A stretch of 47,381 bases of DNA from a virus (IMGVR_UViG_3300042879_003765:1-47381), one strand, 5' to 3'. Positions 1-6,627 are shown, counted from the stretch's first letter. The notes: generated from the sequence alone by a model not told the origin. Numbers and translations: made by a program.

Positions 1-208
1 CAAATTTAGAGGTTTGGTTCATACCTTTCCAATTACGTGAATTTAGTGTTGGTATGGATGTCCAAGTCCACTTGGCTATATCACCACGAGCAGCTCGTTT
101 ACCATTTGCCAATACATCACCTATTGTACTCTCTGGTTGTACGTAAGCTTCGTTTAATACTTTTCTTATTTCTTCTCTTATAAGAGATCTTAATTCTTGC
201 TTATTCAT
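1..208 (-). CDS. Partial protein with shared N-terminal module (cut by window edge)
   Basis: An open frame starts at the ATG at 208 and runs off the left edge without a stop, so only about 69 residues are visible. It begins MNKQELRSLIREEIRKVLNE, nearly identical to the start of the next genes to the right, and then diverges completely. The module ends in Leu-Asn-Glu, compatible with the (I/L)-x-Glu rule of T4-type prohead proteases. No function is recognised for the remainder. The conserved start and the 12-base spacing to the next gene make it a real gene of this small family; function is inference only. Confidence 0.75.
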   Translation of the reverse strand, partial: MNKQELRSLIREEIRKVLNEAYVQPESTIGDVLANGKRAARGDIAKWTWTSIPTLNSRNWKGMNQTSKF

Positions 209-220
209 AGTTTTATCTTT

Positions 221-805
221 TTATTTAAATCGTGCTTTATATAGCTTTGTTATATACTGTTGTTCTTCTGGAGTTAATTTAGATGCTAACATTTTTTGCC
301 AACCTTTTTTATTTGGGTTCTTTATAAAGTCTTGTACTTCCGGGTCTTTTTTAATTCGTTTTATAATAGCATTTATTGGTTGATTATCTTTGTGGTCTTT
401 CCACCAAGCTTGGGCATCGTATACGAGGTCTGATACTTTATCGCTTCCCCAGCTTATTGCGTCCACTACACCTGCAATTGTATGAATAGCGCCTGCTGTC
501 ATTCCACTAAATAATGCCGGTATTAATATTATTGCTGCTATTTCTGTAGCCATGGATTCATTTATTTTGTTTTTATATCCTTTTACCGTTCTTAGAAAAT
601 CTAGATTACCGGATACATAATCAGGAAGTCTATCAAATGATAGCATTACCATCTTTTCAGCTTGACTCGGGTCTTTAACATAGCCTAATAAAATATCTTC
701 TCTAGTATCCGGATCTAATTTATCCCAAATAGCTTTATGCTCGTTTTCTTTTAAAACCGATTTTATTTCTTCTCTTATAAGAGATTTTAATTCTTGCTTA
801 TTCAT
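221..805 (-). CDS. Shared N-terminal module plus glycine/alanine-rich hydrophobic segment
   Basis: This 194-residue protein begins with the family module (MNKQELKSLIREEIKSVLKE), ending in Leu-Lys-Glu at residue 20. After a charged stretch it has a hydrophobic segment at about residues 85-115, rich in Ala, Ile and Gly, and then a basic C-terminal half with a Lys-rich end. Cleavage after residue 20 by a prohead protease would leave a basic protein with a possible membrane-active segment. I know no named family for the body. It lies between two other genes with the same N-terminus. Capsid packaging is an inference from the N-terminus only. Confidence 0.8.
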   Translation of the reverse strand: MNKQELKSLIREEIKSVLKENEHKAIWDKLDPDTREDILLGYVKDPSQAEKMVMLSFDRLPDYVSGNLDFLRTVKGYKNKINESMATEIAAIILIPALFSGMTAGAIHTIAGVVDAISWGSDKVSDLVYDAQAWWKDHKDNQPINAIIKRIKKDPEVQDFIKNPNKKGWQKMLASKLTPEEQQYITKLYKARFK

Positions 806-815
806 TTTATTCCTT

Positions 816-1307
816 TTATTTTATTTTATCAAAAAATGACCAAAATTCTTCCATTAATGGATTTCCAAAACTAGTTGAAGCAAAATCTTGAGGATAAATT
901 GAATTATCACCTTTAAATGTTAATGGTTTAAGAATAATTTTGTTAGGTGTAATCTTGATAACTTCATATTCATCATTCATTGAATCTGATACTTTATCGC
1001 CTACTTTAGGTAATCCTTTATTTTCATTTAATTCTTTTTTTACTATTTTAAATTTTATAACATCAGGTTCAGATACAATTTTCCTAAGTGAATCTTTATA
1101 TTTTTCTCTAAATAATTTATTAATTATATTTTTTTCCTTATTAGGTTCATCATCCAAATAAATGGTGATTACATCATCCTTTAAAGATAGTACACCTGCG
1201 TGTTTTACTACTTGATCCAAATCTTTTTTAAAGGATTCAAAAGTATCTTCTTTCAGTATCTTCCGTACTTCTTCTCTTATTAGAGATCTTAATTCTGATT
1301 TTTTCAT
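816..1307 (-). CDS. Small protein with shared N-terminal module
   Basis: A 163-residue protein starting MKKSELRSLIREEVRKILKE, again ending in Leu-Lys-Glu at residue 20. The body splits into a Lys/Asp-rich region (about 25-90) and a C-terminal part (about 95-150) with a pattern resembling small beta-barrels: 'GDKVSDSMNDEYEVIKI', then 'IILKPLTF'. The C-terminal part is only suggestive of an SH3-like or KOW-like fold. The stop lies 10 bases from the next gene, and the start is 1 base from the stop of the 55-residue gene to the right. Function unknown. Confidence 0.8.
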   Translation of the reverse strand: MKKSELRSLIREEVRKILKEDTFESFKKDLDQVVKHAGVLSLKDDVITIYLDDEPNKEKNIINKLFREKYKDSLRKIVSEPDVIKFKIVKKELNENKGLPKVGDKVSDSMNDEYEVIKITPNKIILKPLTFKGDNSIYPQDFASTSFGNPLMEEFWSFFDKIK

Positions 1308-1308
1308 A

Positions 1309-1476
1309 TTAGTTATATGCTTTAATTAAGATTAGCAATTCCTTAATTTTATTAACAATTGCTTTATCGCTTTTGAAAGTATACATCACTTGCTCTAATT
1401 TATCAATAGCAGCGTCTTTAGTAAATTGATTAACAAGCGCTTCTCTAATTATTTGTTGTAGTTCTGATGCTTTCAT
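1309..1476 (-). CDS. 55-residue protein with divergent shared N-terminal module
   Basis: A short frame from the ATG at 1474-1476 to a TAA at 1309-1311. It encodes MKASELQQIIREALVNQFTK and a Lys/Leu-rich helical tail. The first 13 residues match the neighbouring family (ELxxxIREx), but the terminal LKE site is missing. It exactly fills the gap between two module-bearing genes, 1 base before the next start and 10 bases after the previous stop. Position and shared N-terminus make it real despite its size. It may be a remnant consisting of little more than the tag and one helix. Confidence 0.7.
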   Translation of the reverse strand: MKASELQQIIREALVNQFTKDAAIDKLEQVMYTFKSDKAIVNKIKELLILIKAYN

Positions 1477-1486
1477 TTTTTTGTTT

Positions 1487-1933
1487 TTATTTTATTCCTA
1501 AATTTTGCTTGATTTTCATTTTAAGACGGTCAACATCTAACTTGTTCATCTTACCTTTTTTAGTTAAATTTTGTAGCGGATCTCGCATTGATAGGTTACC
1601 TACCCAACTACCCGGAGCCTTACCTGCTAGAGGATCTTTCCCACCATAGTTTTTCATCCGAGCTACTCTCACATCTTCCATTTTATCTATGGTCCTTAGT
1701 GTATCCTCGTATCCGTACTTTTTAGCATGTGCATATATTTCACCCATATCAGGAAAATAAAAATCATCGCTACCATCATATGCATCATCATACGAGTATG
1801 GATCAATAGTGAGTGTTAAGTATGCGTCTATATACTTATTCTTCAATTCTTGATTTTTAGGATCTAGTTGTGCTTCTTTTAATACTTTTTTAATTTCTTC
1901 TCTTATAAGAGATCTTAATTCTTGTTTTTTCAT
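1487..1933 (-). CDS. Small protein with shared N-terminal module
   Basis: This 148-residue protein starts MKKQELRSLIREEIKKVLKE. The body has an acidic/aromatic stretch at about residues 42-70 (YSYDDAYDGSDDFYFPD) followed by a basic C-terminal half ending in KIKQNLGIK. It is the first gene of a transcription unit: an ATATATTTATA box lies 17-27 bases upstream of the ATG, and a terminator for the preceding unit lies just beyond. No known domain is recognised in the body. A packaged internal protein is one hypothesis, from the cleavable-looking N-terminus. Confidence 0.8.
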   Translation of the reverse strand: MKKQELRSLIREEIKKVLKEAQLDPKNQELKNKYIDAYLTLTIDPYSYDDAYDGSDDFYFPDMGEIYAHAKKYGYEDTLRTIDKMEDVRVARMKNYGGKDPLAGKAPGSWVGNLSMRDPLQNLTKKGKMNKLDVDRLKMKIKQNLGIK

Positions 1934-1949
1934 GTTTAATATGTTTTAA

Positions 1950-1960
1950 TATAAATATAT
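1950..1960 (-). promoter_or_regulatory. Candidate promoter box ATATATTTATA
   Basis: On the minus strand this reads ATATATTTATA, 17-27 bases before the start at 1933. The same 11-mer occurs 17-27 bases before the start at 2772 and 15-25 bases before the start at 6602. It resembles the Bacteroidota -7 element TAnnTTTG with A in place of G. It is downstream of the previous unit's terminator, where a promoter is expected. Confidence 0.4.
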
Positions 1961-1964
1961 GAAA

Positions 1965-1987
1965 ATAAAAAAGGGACTATAAGTCCC
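1965..1987 (-). terminator. Rho-independent terminator
   Basis: A perfect 6-bp stem, GGGACT/AGTCCC (1973-1978 with 1982-1987), is followed on the minus strand by a T-run, CTTTTTTATTTT. It would end the unit containing the genes at 2772 and 2443, before the promoter box of the 1933 gene. Confidence 0.75.
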
Positions 1988-2000
1988 TATTATATATTTT

Positions 2001-2043
2001 GGAGTGCGGTCCCATTTCTATATCCGCATTTTATTGGGGCTCC
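2001..2043 (-). ncRNA. Possible structured RNA ahead of the terminator
   Basis: On the minus strand, GGAG at the 5' end pairs with CTCC at the 3' end (2040-2043 with 2001-2004), enclosing a perfect TGCGG/CCGCA hairpin (2024-2028 with 2005-2009). A free CCCC near the 5' end could pair with GGGA in the hairpin loop to form a pseudoknot. The element lies between the stop at 2090 and the terminator. It could be a 3'-UTR structure or a small RNA; no known family is recognised. Confidence 0.3.
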
Positions 2044-2089
2044 TTTATTATAATTATTTTTTTATAGAATAAAAAAGATTAAGTAACTA

Positions 2090-2443
2090 TTAAGATTCTT
2101 TACTCCGAATTATTAGTTCTCCCAATACTTCGATTTTACCTACCAATTTTTGGAAATAAGACATTTCATGATCTACGGTTTCTGCTGCTTCATATAACTC
2201 GGTTACCAACTTAATGTATTCTTCTAATCCTTTTTTCGAATCAAACTTACCTTGATTGGCTTTTTCATAGTAAGGCATCTTAACTATAAAGTGATCATAG
2301 GTTAAAAGTGCTAGACCGCCCTTTTCTTGTGCATTGTCGGCTATCTTTTTAGCACCAGAACCTCTGGTATCTGCAAACTCTTCGAAGTCCTTATCGGTTA
2401 TCTCTTCTTCTCTAAGCAATTGGGTTAGTTTAATAGGATTCAT
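2090..2443 (-). CDS. Small helical protein, variant shared N-terminus
   Basis: A 117-residue protein starting MNPIKLTQLLREEE, a shortened form of the family module (LLREE kept, distal half lost). The rest is predicted mainly helical, with a segment rich in Glu, Lys and Tyr at about residues 70-105 (YIKLVTELYEAAETVDHEM). Its ATG overlaps the stop of the preceding gene as ATGA (2440-2443), so the two are probably translationally coupled. It is the last gene before the structured element and terminator at 1965-2043. Function unknown. Confidence 0.75.
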   Translation of the reverse strand: MNPIKLTQLLREEEITDKDFEEFADTRGSGAKKIADNAQEKGGLALLTYDHFIVKMPYYEKANQGKFDSKKGLEEYIKLVTELYEAAETVDHEMSYFQKLVGKIEVLGELIIRSKES

Positions 2444-2772
2444 TTCTTTTTTATTTTAACCTCTTTCATTTTTTGATCTTTTTCTTTTGGAGCTTCTTCT
2501 TCTTTAATTGTTTTAGCATACGCAGTAAAGAATTTATCTACTTTTTCCCAAAGTTGGGGAGACCAATCTCCATATGGTCGAGCGACGCTATCACCTACAA
2601 CTGAGAAAAGATATTTAATCATACCTGTCTTTTTGTTCTCAGTCATTTCAGCAATGAGATCCATTATGTCTTGTTGCTTTTTAGTAGGTTTAAATTCGCT
2701 TTCTAAGCCTTCTTTGAGTAAGGTTTTACGTATTTCTTCTCTTAAGAGTTTCCTTAATTTTAAGTTTTTCAT
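2440..2772 (-). CDS. Small protein with shared N-terminal module
   Basis: A 110-residue protein beginning MKNLKLRKLLREEIRKTLLKE, one residue longer than the other copies but also ending in Leu-Lys-Glu. The middle is helical and the C-terminus is a long charged Glu/Lys tail (from about residue 90). It is the promoter-proximal gene of its unit, with the ATATATTTATA box 17-27 bases upstream. The module-bearing N-terminus is the only recognisable part. No function is assigned. Confidence 0.75.
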   Translation of the reverse strand: MKNLKLRKLLREEIRKTLLKEGLESEFKPTKKQQDIMDLIAEMTENKKTGMIKYLFSVVGDSVARPYGDWSPQLWEKVDKFFTAYAKTIKEEEAPKEKDQKMKEVKIKKK

Positions 2773-2788
2773 AGTTAAAAGTATATTT

Positions 2789-2799
2789 TATAAATATAT
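2789..2799 (-). promoter_or_regulatory. Candidate promoter box ATATATTTATA
   Basis: Minus-strand ATATATTTATA placed 17-27 bases before the ATG at 2772, the same sequence and distance as before the gene starting at 1933. Confidence 0.4.
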
Positions 2800-2813
2800 C
2801 TATACTAGAAAAC

Positions 2814-3065
2814 TTAAGCATCTCCGCCTTCATAGCTAAATAATAAAGGTTTGTTATTCGTTTTATTTACATGGGCATGACCGTTACGCAATTCCAATTG
2901 TTTAGCCCAATCTAATAATGTACTTAAAACAATAGCTTGGTTATTCGTGTTCTTTTTTAATTCTTTAGTGTCTTCTTCCAATTGTTTAATCTTTTTCTCT
3001 AAAGAATAGTTGGTTAAAATAGAAATGAAAGTTATTATTGATAATATAATAGTAAAATATAACAT
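2814..3065 (-). CDS. Small membrane-anchored coiled-coil protein
   Basis: An 83-residue protein with an N-terminal hydrophobic segment at about residues 2-20, followed by a Lys/Glu coiled coil (about 23-45; EKKIKQLEEDTKELKK) and a polar C-terminus containing NGHAHVNK. The topology is a single N-terminal anchor with an external coil. The start overlaps the preceding stop as TAATG. It follows three other exported or membrane-anchored genes and probably belongs to the same lysis or envelope module, but no family is recognised. Confidence 0.7.
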   Translation of the reverse strand: MLYFTIILSIITFISILTNYSLEKKIKQLEEDTKELKKNTNNQAIVLSTLLDWAKQLELRNGHAHVNKTNNKPLLFSYEGGDA

Positions 3066-3316
3066 TAAGATTTTAATTTATCAATGTATTTTCTAATAAA
3101 AGATTCTTTTTCATAACTCATACTTAGATCTTTATTCATTTCTAAAAGTTCTTTTTGTATTTTCAAGCCGTCCTTAGTGGCATCTAGTAAAGAAAGTTCT
3201 TCGGTAACGCGTTTTCTAATAGAATTCCGAATAGTTTCTTGCTCGGCTAATAATTCGTTTAATACGGATTCTAATTTTTGATATGTTACTATATTCAGTA
3301 ATTTTATTAAATTCAT
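3065..3316 (-). CDS. Small coiled-coil protein
   Basis: An 83-residue, almost entirely helical and charged protein without a signal peptide or membrane segment. It contains Leu-rich heptads at about residues 12-70 (LESVLNELLAEQETIRNSI, then IQKELLEMNKDL). It sits 1 base after the gene at 3318-3758 and overlaps the next start by 1 base. The length and helicity suggest a small structural or adaptor protein; no family is recognised. Confidence 0.7.
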   Translation of the reverse strand: MNLIKLLNIVTYQKLESVLNELLAEQETIRNSIRKRVTEELSLLDATKDGLKIQKELLEMNKDLSMSYEKESFIRKYIDKLKS

Positions 3317-3317
3317 A

Positions 3318-3758
3318 TTAATCTTTATTTAATTCTGTAGATAGTTTAATTACTCCGGCCACTGTTAAAATAGCAAATCCAATTACCGCATTACGTTGCT
3401 TTTTAATTTTATTGTATTTACGTGACCAAGCATTGATTGTACTTTGATTAACCACATCCATCATTTGGTATTCATCCATGGTAGATTGGCACGTTTGATA
3501 TTTGCGTTTCCAAGTTGCTACAATACTATCATTTTTAGAAATTATGTTCTTTTGATCTGTAATAATACTGTCCTGTATTAGTACCGTTTGCCTTGCTCCA
3601 TCTCCAATTACAATGTCTTGTACCATATATTGAGCCATTTGTAGTGGCATCAATACCATACTGTCTTTATTTAATATTGAGACTGTCTTTGTAACGTTCT
3701 GTGCCCCACTCGAGTACGTCAGAAGAATTAAACTCAGCCACGCGATTAAGTATTTCAT
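3318..3758 (-). CDS. Exported coiled-coil protein with C-terminal membrane segment
   Basis: This 146-residue protein has a signal peptide at residues 1-19 with a likely signal peptidase I site (SSGA|Q), a helical coiled region (about 40-115), and a hydrophobic C-terminal segment at about 125-140 (AVIGFAILTVAGVIKL). The start lies inside the preceding gene, a 92-base out-of-frame overlap. Overlapping genes for two envelope coiled-coil proteins recall Rz/Rz1 spanins, but there is no lipobox here, so the assignment is only a hypothesis. It could also be an envelope-anchored virion or superinfection protein. Confidence 0.7.
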   Translation of the reverse strand: MKYLIAWLSLILLTYSSGAQNVTKTVSILNKDSMVLMPLQMAQYMVQDIVIGDGARQTVLIQDSIITDQKNIISKNDSIVATWKRKYQTCQSTMDEYQMMDVVNQSTINAWSRKYNKIKKQRNAVIGFAILTVAGVIKLSTELNKD

Positions 3759-4059
3759 TTGTTTGCTTTTTAATTGTTATGATTGTATTTTCACGTTTTT
3801 TAACTATATAATTTAACTCAACAATTGAGTCATTTAAATGATCCAGTATACCGTCATATTCAAGTTGCTTAGCATTATTAGCTTCTATCACCTGCTTTAG
3901 ACTGTCTATAACCTGTTCGTTACGTTCTATTATATTGTCTTCTTCGTCTACAGTATCCCAATTAAAGTTGAATTTAGGAAGTTTAAATGGAATGACCGTG
4001 CACAATAAAAATATTAACGCCACTATTACAGTAATAGTTTTTATTTTTTTATCTTTCAT
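3667..4059 (-). CDS. Type II membrane coiled-coil protein (i-spanin-like candidate)
   Basis: A 130-residue protein with a short basic N-terminus (MKDKKIK), one membrane segment at about residues 8-25, and a long polar helical ectodomain (about 38-115) with Leu/Ile heptads. This topology, small cytoplasmic tail, single anchor and periplasmic coiled coil, is that of i-spanins such as lambda Rz. The gene overlaps the next exported coiled-coil gene by 92 bases. Spanins vary too much in sequence for certainty, so the role is inferred from topology and overlap only. Confidence 0.7.
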   Translation of the reverse strand: MKDKKIKTITVIVALIFLLCTVIPFKLPKFNFNWDTVDEEDNIIERNEQVIDSLKQVIEANNAKQLEYDGILDHLNDSIVELNYIVKKRENTIITIKKQTNEILNRVAEFNSSDVLEWGTERYKDSLNIK

Positions 4060-4061
4060 AT

Positions 4062-4439
4062 TTATTTTTTAATTTCACCGTTTGTTTCTTGTAAAAATAG
4101 AATTGCTCGAATAATATCTTTCTTATCTGAATAAGGCACTAGTTCATACAATTTTTCTTTTAAAAGATTATTATATTTTTTTGATACTTCAAAAATCTTA
4201 TCACGAGTTTTAATAGTCTGTTTACTAACAGGAATATCCAAATCTCCATGAATAGTATCAGAAACTCCAATAGTAAATGGAGTATAAGGGGAATTGAATG
4301 CTAACGTTTCGATTTGCTTTAAATATATAACTGTTAATTGCATTTTAGTCATAGTTTTTAATGCAGAATCAGTATAAGCTTGACTAAGTCCTACCTTTGA
4401 TATAAGTGCAAAGATACATAATAAAAATAATTTTTTCAT
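4062..4439 (-). CDS. Exported small protein of unknown function
   Basis: A 125-residue protein with a signal peptide (MKKLFLLCIFALISKVGLSQ) whose Ser-Gln end is typical of Bacteroidota exports. The mature part is a small mixed helical domain with no cysteines and no recognisable catalytic motif. The ATG overlaps the previous stop as ATGA, and the next gene starts 2 bases after its stop, so it is co-translated with the membrane coiled-coil genes. Periplasmic location is inferred from the signal peptide; function unknown. Confidence 0.7.
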   Translation of the reverse strand: MKKLFLLCIFALISKVGLSQAYTDSALKTMTKMQLTVIYLKQIETLAFNSPYTPFTIGVSDTIHGDLDIPVSKQTIKTRDKIFEVSKKYNNLLKEKLYELVPYSDKKDIIRAILFLQETNGEIKK

Positions 4440-4705
4440 TTTATTTTAGATTTGTTTAATGTATTAATAATTTCCGTTAATGGTTTTACCTCAGTAAACC
4501 TGTAATCATATACATCAAAGAACATAACATACCAATTACCTTCTGCATCCCGTTCATCGCTGGCACAGGTAATCAATGCAAAATTGGGGTTCATGGAATC
4601 CAAATCCAAAGTCCAATAAGTATACGGATCGCCTCCAGATTCTTCTGCTGATATGTCACTGCGTTGGAATCCTAACTCTTCTAAATGTTTATCAGTTATT
4701 TTCAT
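4436..4705 (-). CDS. Small hypothetical protein
   Basis: An 89-residue acidic protein with an aromatic central segment (about 26-70, including YTYWTLDLD and WYVMFFDVYDYRF) that looks like a small beta-sheet domain. No signal or membrane segment. It overlaps the upstream gene by 14 bases and the downstream gene by 4 (ATGA), so it is a genuine operon member. I do not recognise a family. Confidence 0.65.
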   Translation of the reverse strand: MKITDKHLEELGFQRSDISAEESGGDPYTYWTLDLDSMNPNFALITCASDERDAEGNWYVMFFDVYDYRFTEVKPLTEIINTLNKSKIK

Positions 4706-5195
4706 ATTTAGTCGTGAATATAATTTTACCGTCAGTCAATTCTATTTTTTCTACAATCTGTTTTCCAATCTTACCATCAAAATATCTACCAATATTCGTA
4801 CCCAAACTAATATACGGGCCTCCTGAAGGATCTATCATGTTTATGATAGAGCGATCGGTACTGACGTATTTCGTGAATTCATAAAAACGATTTTCATTTT
4901 GATGAATATGATCAGAGTATTTAAACGATTCATATACTTGATTAGCAAATTCATGATATGTCATTACTCGAATTATATTTTCTTCTTGCATATCTTCAAC
5001 CAACAGTTTCATATCCGGTTCCTCTGTAAAATATGTAGAACATTGGTTTAAATAGATTTTATATGCCTCTGAATAATCGTTAGCATATCCACACCGGAGA
5101 CCAATTGGAAGGTAGCCAGACATTTCTATTTTATTTGGTTGTGTTTGTTCAAAGACGATATTATCCCCGCAACGGTTGATGTATATAGTTTTCAT
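4692..5195 (-). CDS. Hypothetical protein, 167 residues
   Basis: A soluble mixed alpha/beta protein starting MKTIYINRCGDNIVFEQ. It has several aromatic and acidic patches and a Gly-rich turn at about residues 122-135 (DPSGGPYISLGTNIG). No catalytic motif is evident. Its ATG is overlapped by the TGA of the 45-residue gene upstream, giving a continuous run of coupled genes. Function unknown. Confidence 0.65.
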   Translation of the reverse strand: MKTIYINRCGDNIVFEQTQPNKIEMSGYLPIGLRCGYANDYSEAYKIYLNQCSTYFTEEPDMKLLVEDMQEENIIRVMTYHEFANQVYESFKYSDHIHQNENRFYEFTKYVSTDRSIINMIDPSGGPYISLGTNIGRYFDGKIGKQIVEKIELTDGKIIFTTKYENN

Positions 5196-5329
5196 ATGCG
5201 TTTAATGCAAAGTATTAAATTTTCAATCATTTGCTTAGTTTGGTTGTAATGTAGTAATAGGAAGTCAATAGCATCAGTGTGTGTCATTGCATCCGGACAC
5301 AGACCAATTAAATGTAACCATTCAGACAT
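5192..5329 (-). CDS. 45-residue phage protein
   Basis: A frame from the ATG at 5327-5329 to a TGA at 5192-5194 that overlaps the next ATG (ATGA). It encodes MSEWLHLIGLCPDAMTHTDA followed by a helical C-terminus with two basic residues at the end. Coupling on its left and tight spacing on its right (3 bases from the upstream stop) support it. Soluble, one Cys-Pro pair, no recognised domain. Function unknown. Confidence 0.6.
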   Translation of the reverse strand: MSEWLHLIGLCPDAMTHTDAIDFLLLHYNQTKQMIENLILCIKRI

Positions 5330-5332
5330 AGT

Positions 5333-5488
5333 TTATACCGTTTCTTCCCATACGCCAGCACACTCCGCTAATACAAGCAGTGTGGCTGCAAACATTAAAT
5401 TCCAAGGTAAAATAATAAAGCCAGCAATTCTTAATGCTGACTTTGCGAAGCTAATTTGTTTGTGCTTCTTTGGATCGGGGTAGTTCAT
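5333..5488 (-). CDS. 51-residue membrane protein
   Basis: A frame from the ATG at 5486-5488 to a TAA at 5333-5335. It encodes a basic N-terminus (MNYPDPKKHKQ), a hydrophobic region at about residues 18-44, and the ending LAECAGVWEETV. The form basic head, one hydrophobic hairpin or helix and an acidic end ('LAE..G..EE.V') is one I associate with very small phage membrane proteins of unknown role, though I cannot name a family. It starts the local run of coupled genes down to 4062. Function unknown; superinfection or membrane effects are only guesses. Confidence 0.6.
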   Translation of the reverse strand: MNYPDPKKHKQISFAKSALRIAGFIILPWNLMFAATLLVLAECAGVWEETV

Positions 5489-5550
5489 ATCTTTAATGAT
5501 TTAGTTTATTATGCTTAATAAAGGTAAGAATAAAGATTGATATAAACAAA

Positions 5551-6177
5551 TTAAAAACACTCACTAACAATTAAATCAACCAAAAGATTTGATTCTTTAT
5601 AATCTGCTTGGCTATTCAAAAGTTTGGATGGCATTTGTTTCCAAATATTAGTCAGTGAATACGGTGACTTACTTTTATTAGTCCATTTCCTGGTTTTTGC
5701 CAATGCACGGTAAAAATACATATAAGCATTTGCTTTTTGCGTGTACTCCTTTACATTAATAGGCAATTTGTATTTCTTAATCTTTTCTATTGACCGCTTT
5801 TCACAATCCAATTCCATTTCCAGAACCTTGTCAACTACATTCTTTAATTGTTCTGGATTTAAATCTACAACGTGCTGCAACCACATATCTAACAATATAG
5901 TAGCATCATGTCCTTTAATATCTAAATCAGTCCATTCTTTACACTGTTCAATATGTTGATCCATATGACAAGATTCATGAATCATAATTGAAATCCAATC
6001 TTCCGTAGGTTTATTTGTATTGACGGTCAATTCCAAATTATCAGAATCAAACAATCCAGATACTTCATCTCCCTCACCAAAGGTAACTGCGTTTGGATCT
6101 AAGATTACTTTGATTTTGTGTTCTTTAGCCGTTTCGATTACATCTAAAAGGAACGTGGATATACTGGCCGACTTCAT
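5551..6177 (-). CDS. Putative HExxH zinc metallopeptidase-like protein
   Basis: A 208-residue protein with the zinc motif HESCH at about residues 68-72 (in SIMIHESCHMDQH). A downstream acidic helix (LEMELDCEKRSI, about 123-134) could supply the third ligand Glu, as in gluzincin-type enzymes. The N-terminal part has an edge-strand pattern (ELTVNT). No signal peptide, so it would act in the cytoplasm or be packaged. The substrate is unknown. The start is supported by an AAAAAAGAAGTT leader immediately before the ATG, also seen before the gene starting at 44874. Good metal-site motif, uncertain function. Confidence 0.65.
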   Translation of the reverse strand: MKSASISTFLLDVIETAKEHKIKVILDPNAVTFGEGDEVSGLFDSDNLELTVNTNKPTEDWISIMIHESCHMDQHIEQCKEWTDLDIKGHDATILLDMWLQHVVDLNPEQLKNVVDKVLEMELDCEKRSIEKIKKYKLPINVKEYTQKANAYMYFYRALAKTRKWTNKSKSPYSLTNIWKQMPSKLLNSQADYKESNLLVDLIVSECF

Positions 6178-6221
6178 AACTTCTTTTTTTAAAGATATTA
6201 AATTAATTTGATATTACCAAA

Positions 6222-6602
6222 TCAAGATAACATCTTTAATTTGTAATTTGTAGTAGAAATCAAAGCAGTAAGTTCATCAATTTGGTTTTGGATATATGAA
6301 TCTTGCGGTATTTGTTGTCTAATCTTTTCAACAAACATATCCAAACCAGAAAAATATGTAATTACGCCCTCTACATTAGAATACTCACGCAAATCTCCGG
6401 GGATGGTGTAACCAGTTAATTTACCATATCTCCCTTGATATGATTCAACCAAACCGTCTATCAAATCTACTATAGAATCATAATATGAGCCTAATGCAAT
6501 GTGCTGTGCATATGATCCCGGTCCGGTAGTTTGTAAATGAAATATGTGAGCTTGGGTCCTAGAATGGAGCAGTGTAGAAATTAAGAGTGCAAATTGGTTC
6601 AT
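6222..6602 (-). CDS. Helical protein, resembles Dps/ferritin-like phage family (DUF5856-like)
   Basis: A 126-residue helical protein. The first two helices carry HSRTQAHIFHLQ (about 13-24) and ALGSYYDSIVDLIDGLVESY (about 36-55), a pattern of His, Glu and Asp spacing I associate with a small ferritin/Dps-like phage family. Whether it binds metal cannot be told from sequence. It begins a unit, with the ATATATTTATA box 15-25 bases upstream, and lies downstream of the small HTH-like gene. The family link is from memory and moderate. Confidence 0.55.
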   Translation of the reverse strand: MNQFALLISTLLHSRTQAHIFHLQTTGPGSYAQHIALGSYYDSIVDLIDGLVESYQGRYGKLTGYTIPGDLREYSNVEGVITYFSGLDMFVEKIRQQIPQDSYIQNQIDELTALISTTNYKLKMLS

Positions 6603-6616
6603 AGTTTAATATTTTC

Positions 6617-6627
6617 TATAAATATAT
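6617..6627 (-). promoter_or_regulatory. Candidate promoter box ATATATTTATA
   Basis: Minus-strand ATATATTTATA at 15-25 bases before the ATG at 6602, identical to the boxes before 1933 and 2772. It overlaps the stop codon of the small gene at 6627-6797. Confidence 0.4.

Noticed and set aside
5277-5483. Plus-strand open frame over the small genes at 5.2-5.5 kb.
   Set aside because: Two minus-strand genes coupled to neighbours explain the region better; the plus-strand translation is Cys/Ser-rich without pattern.
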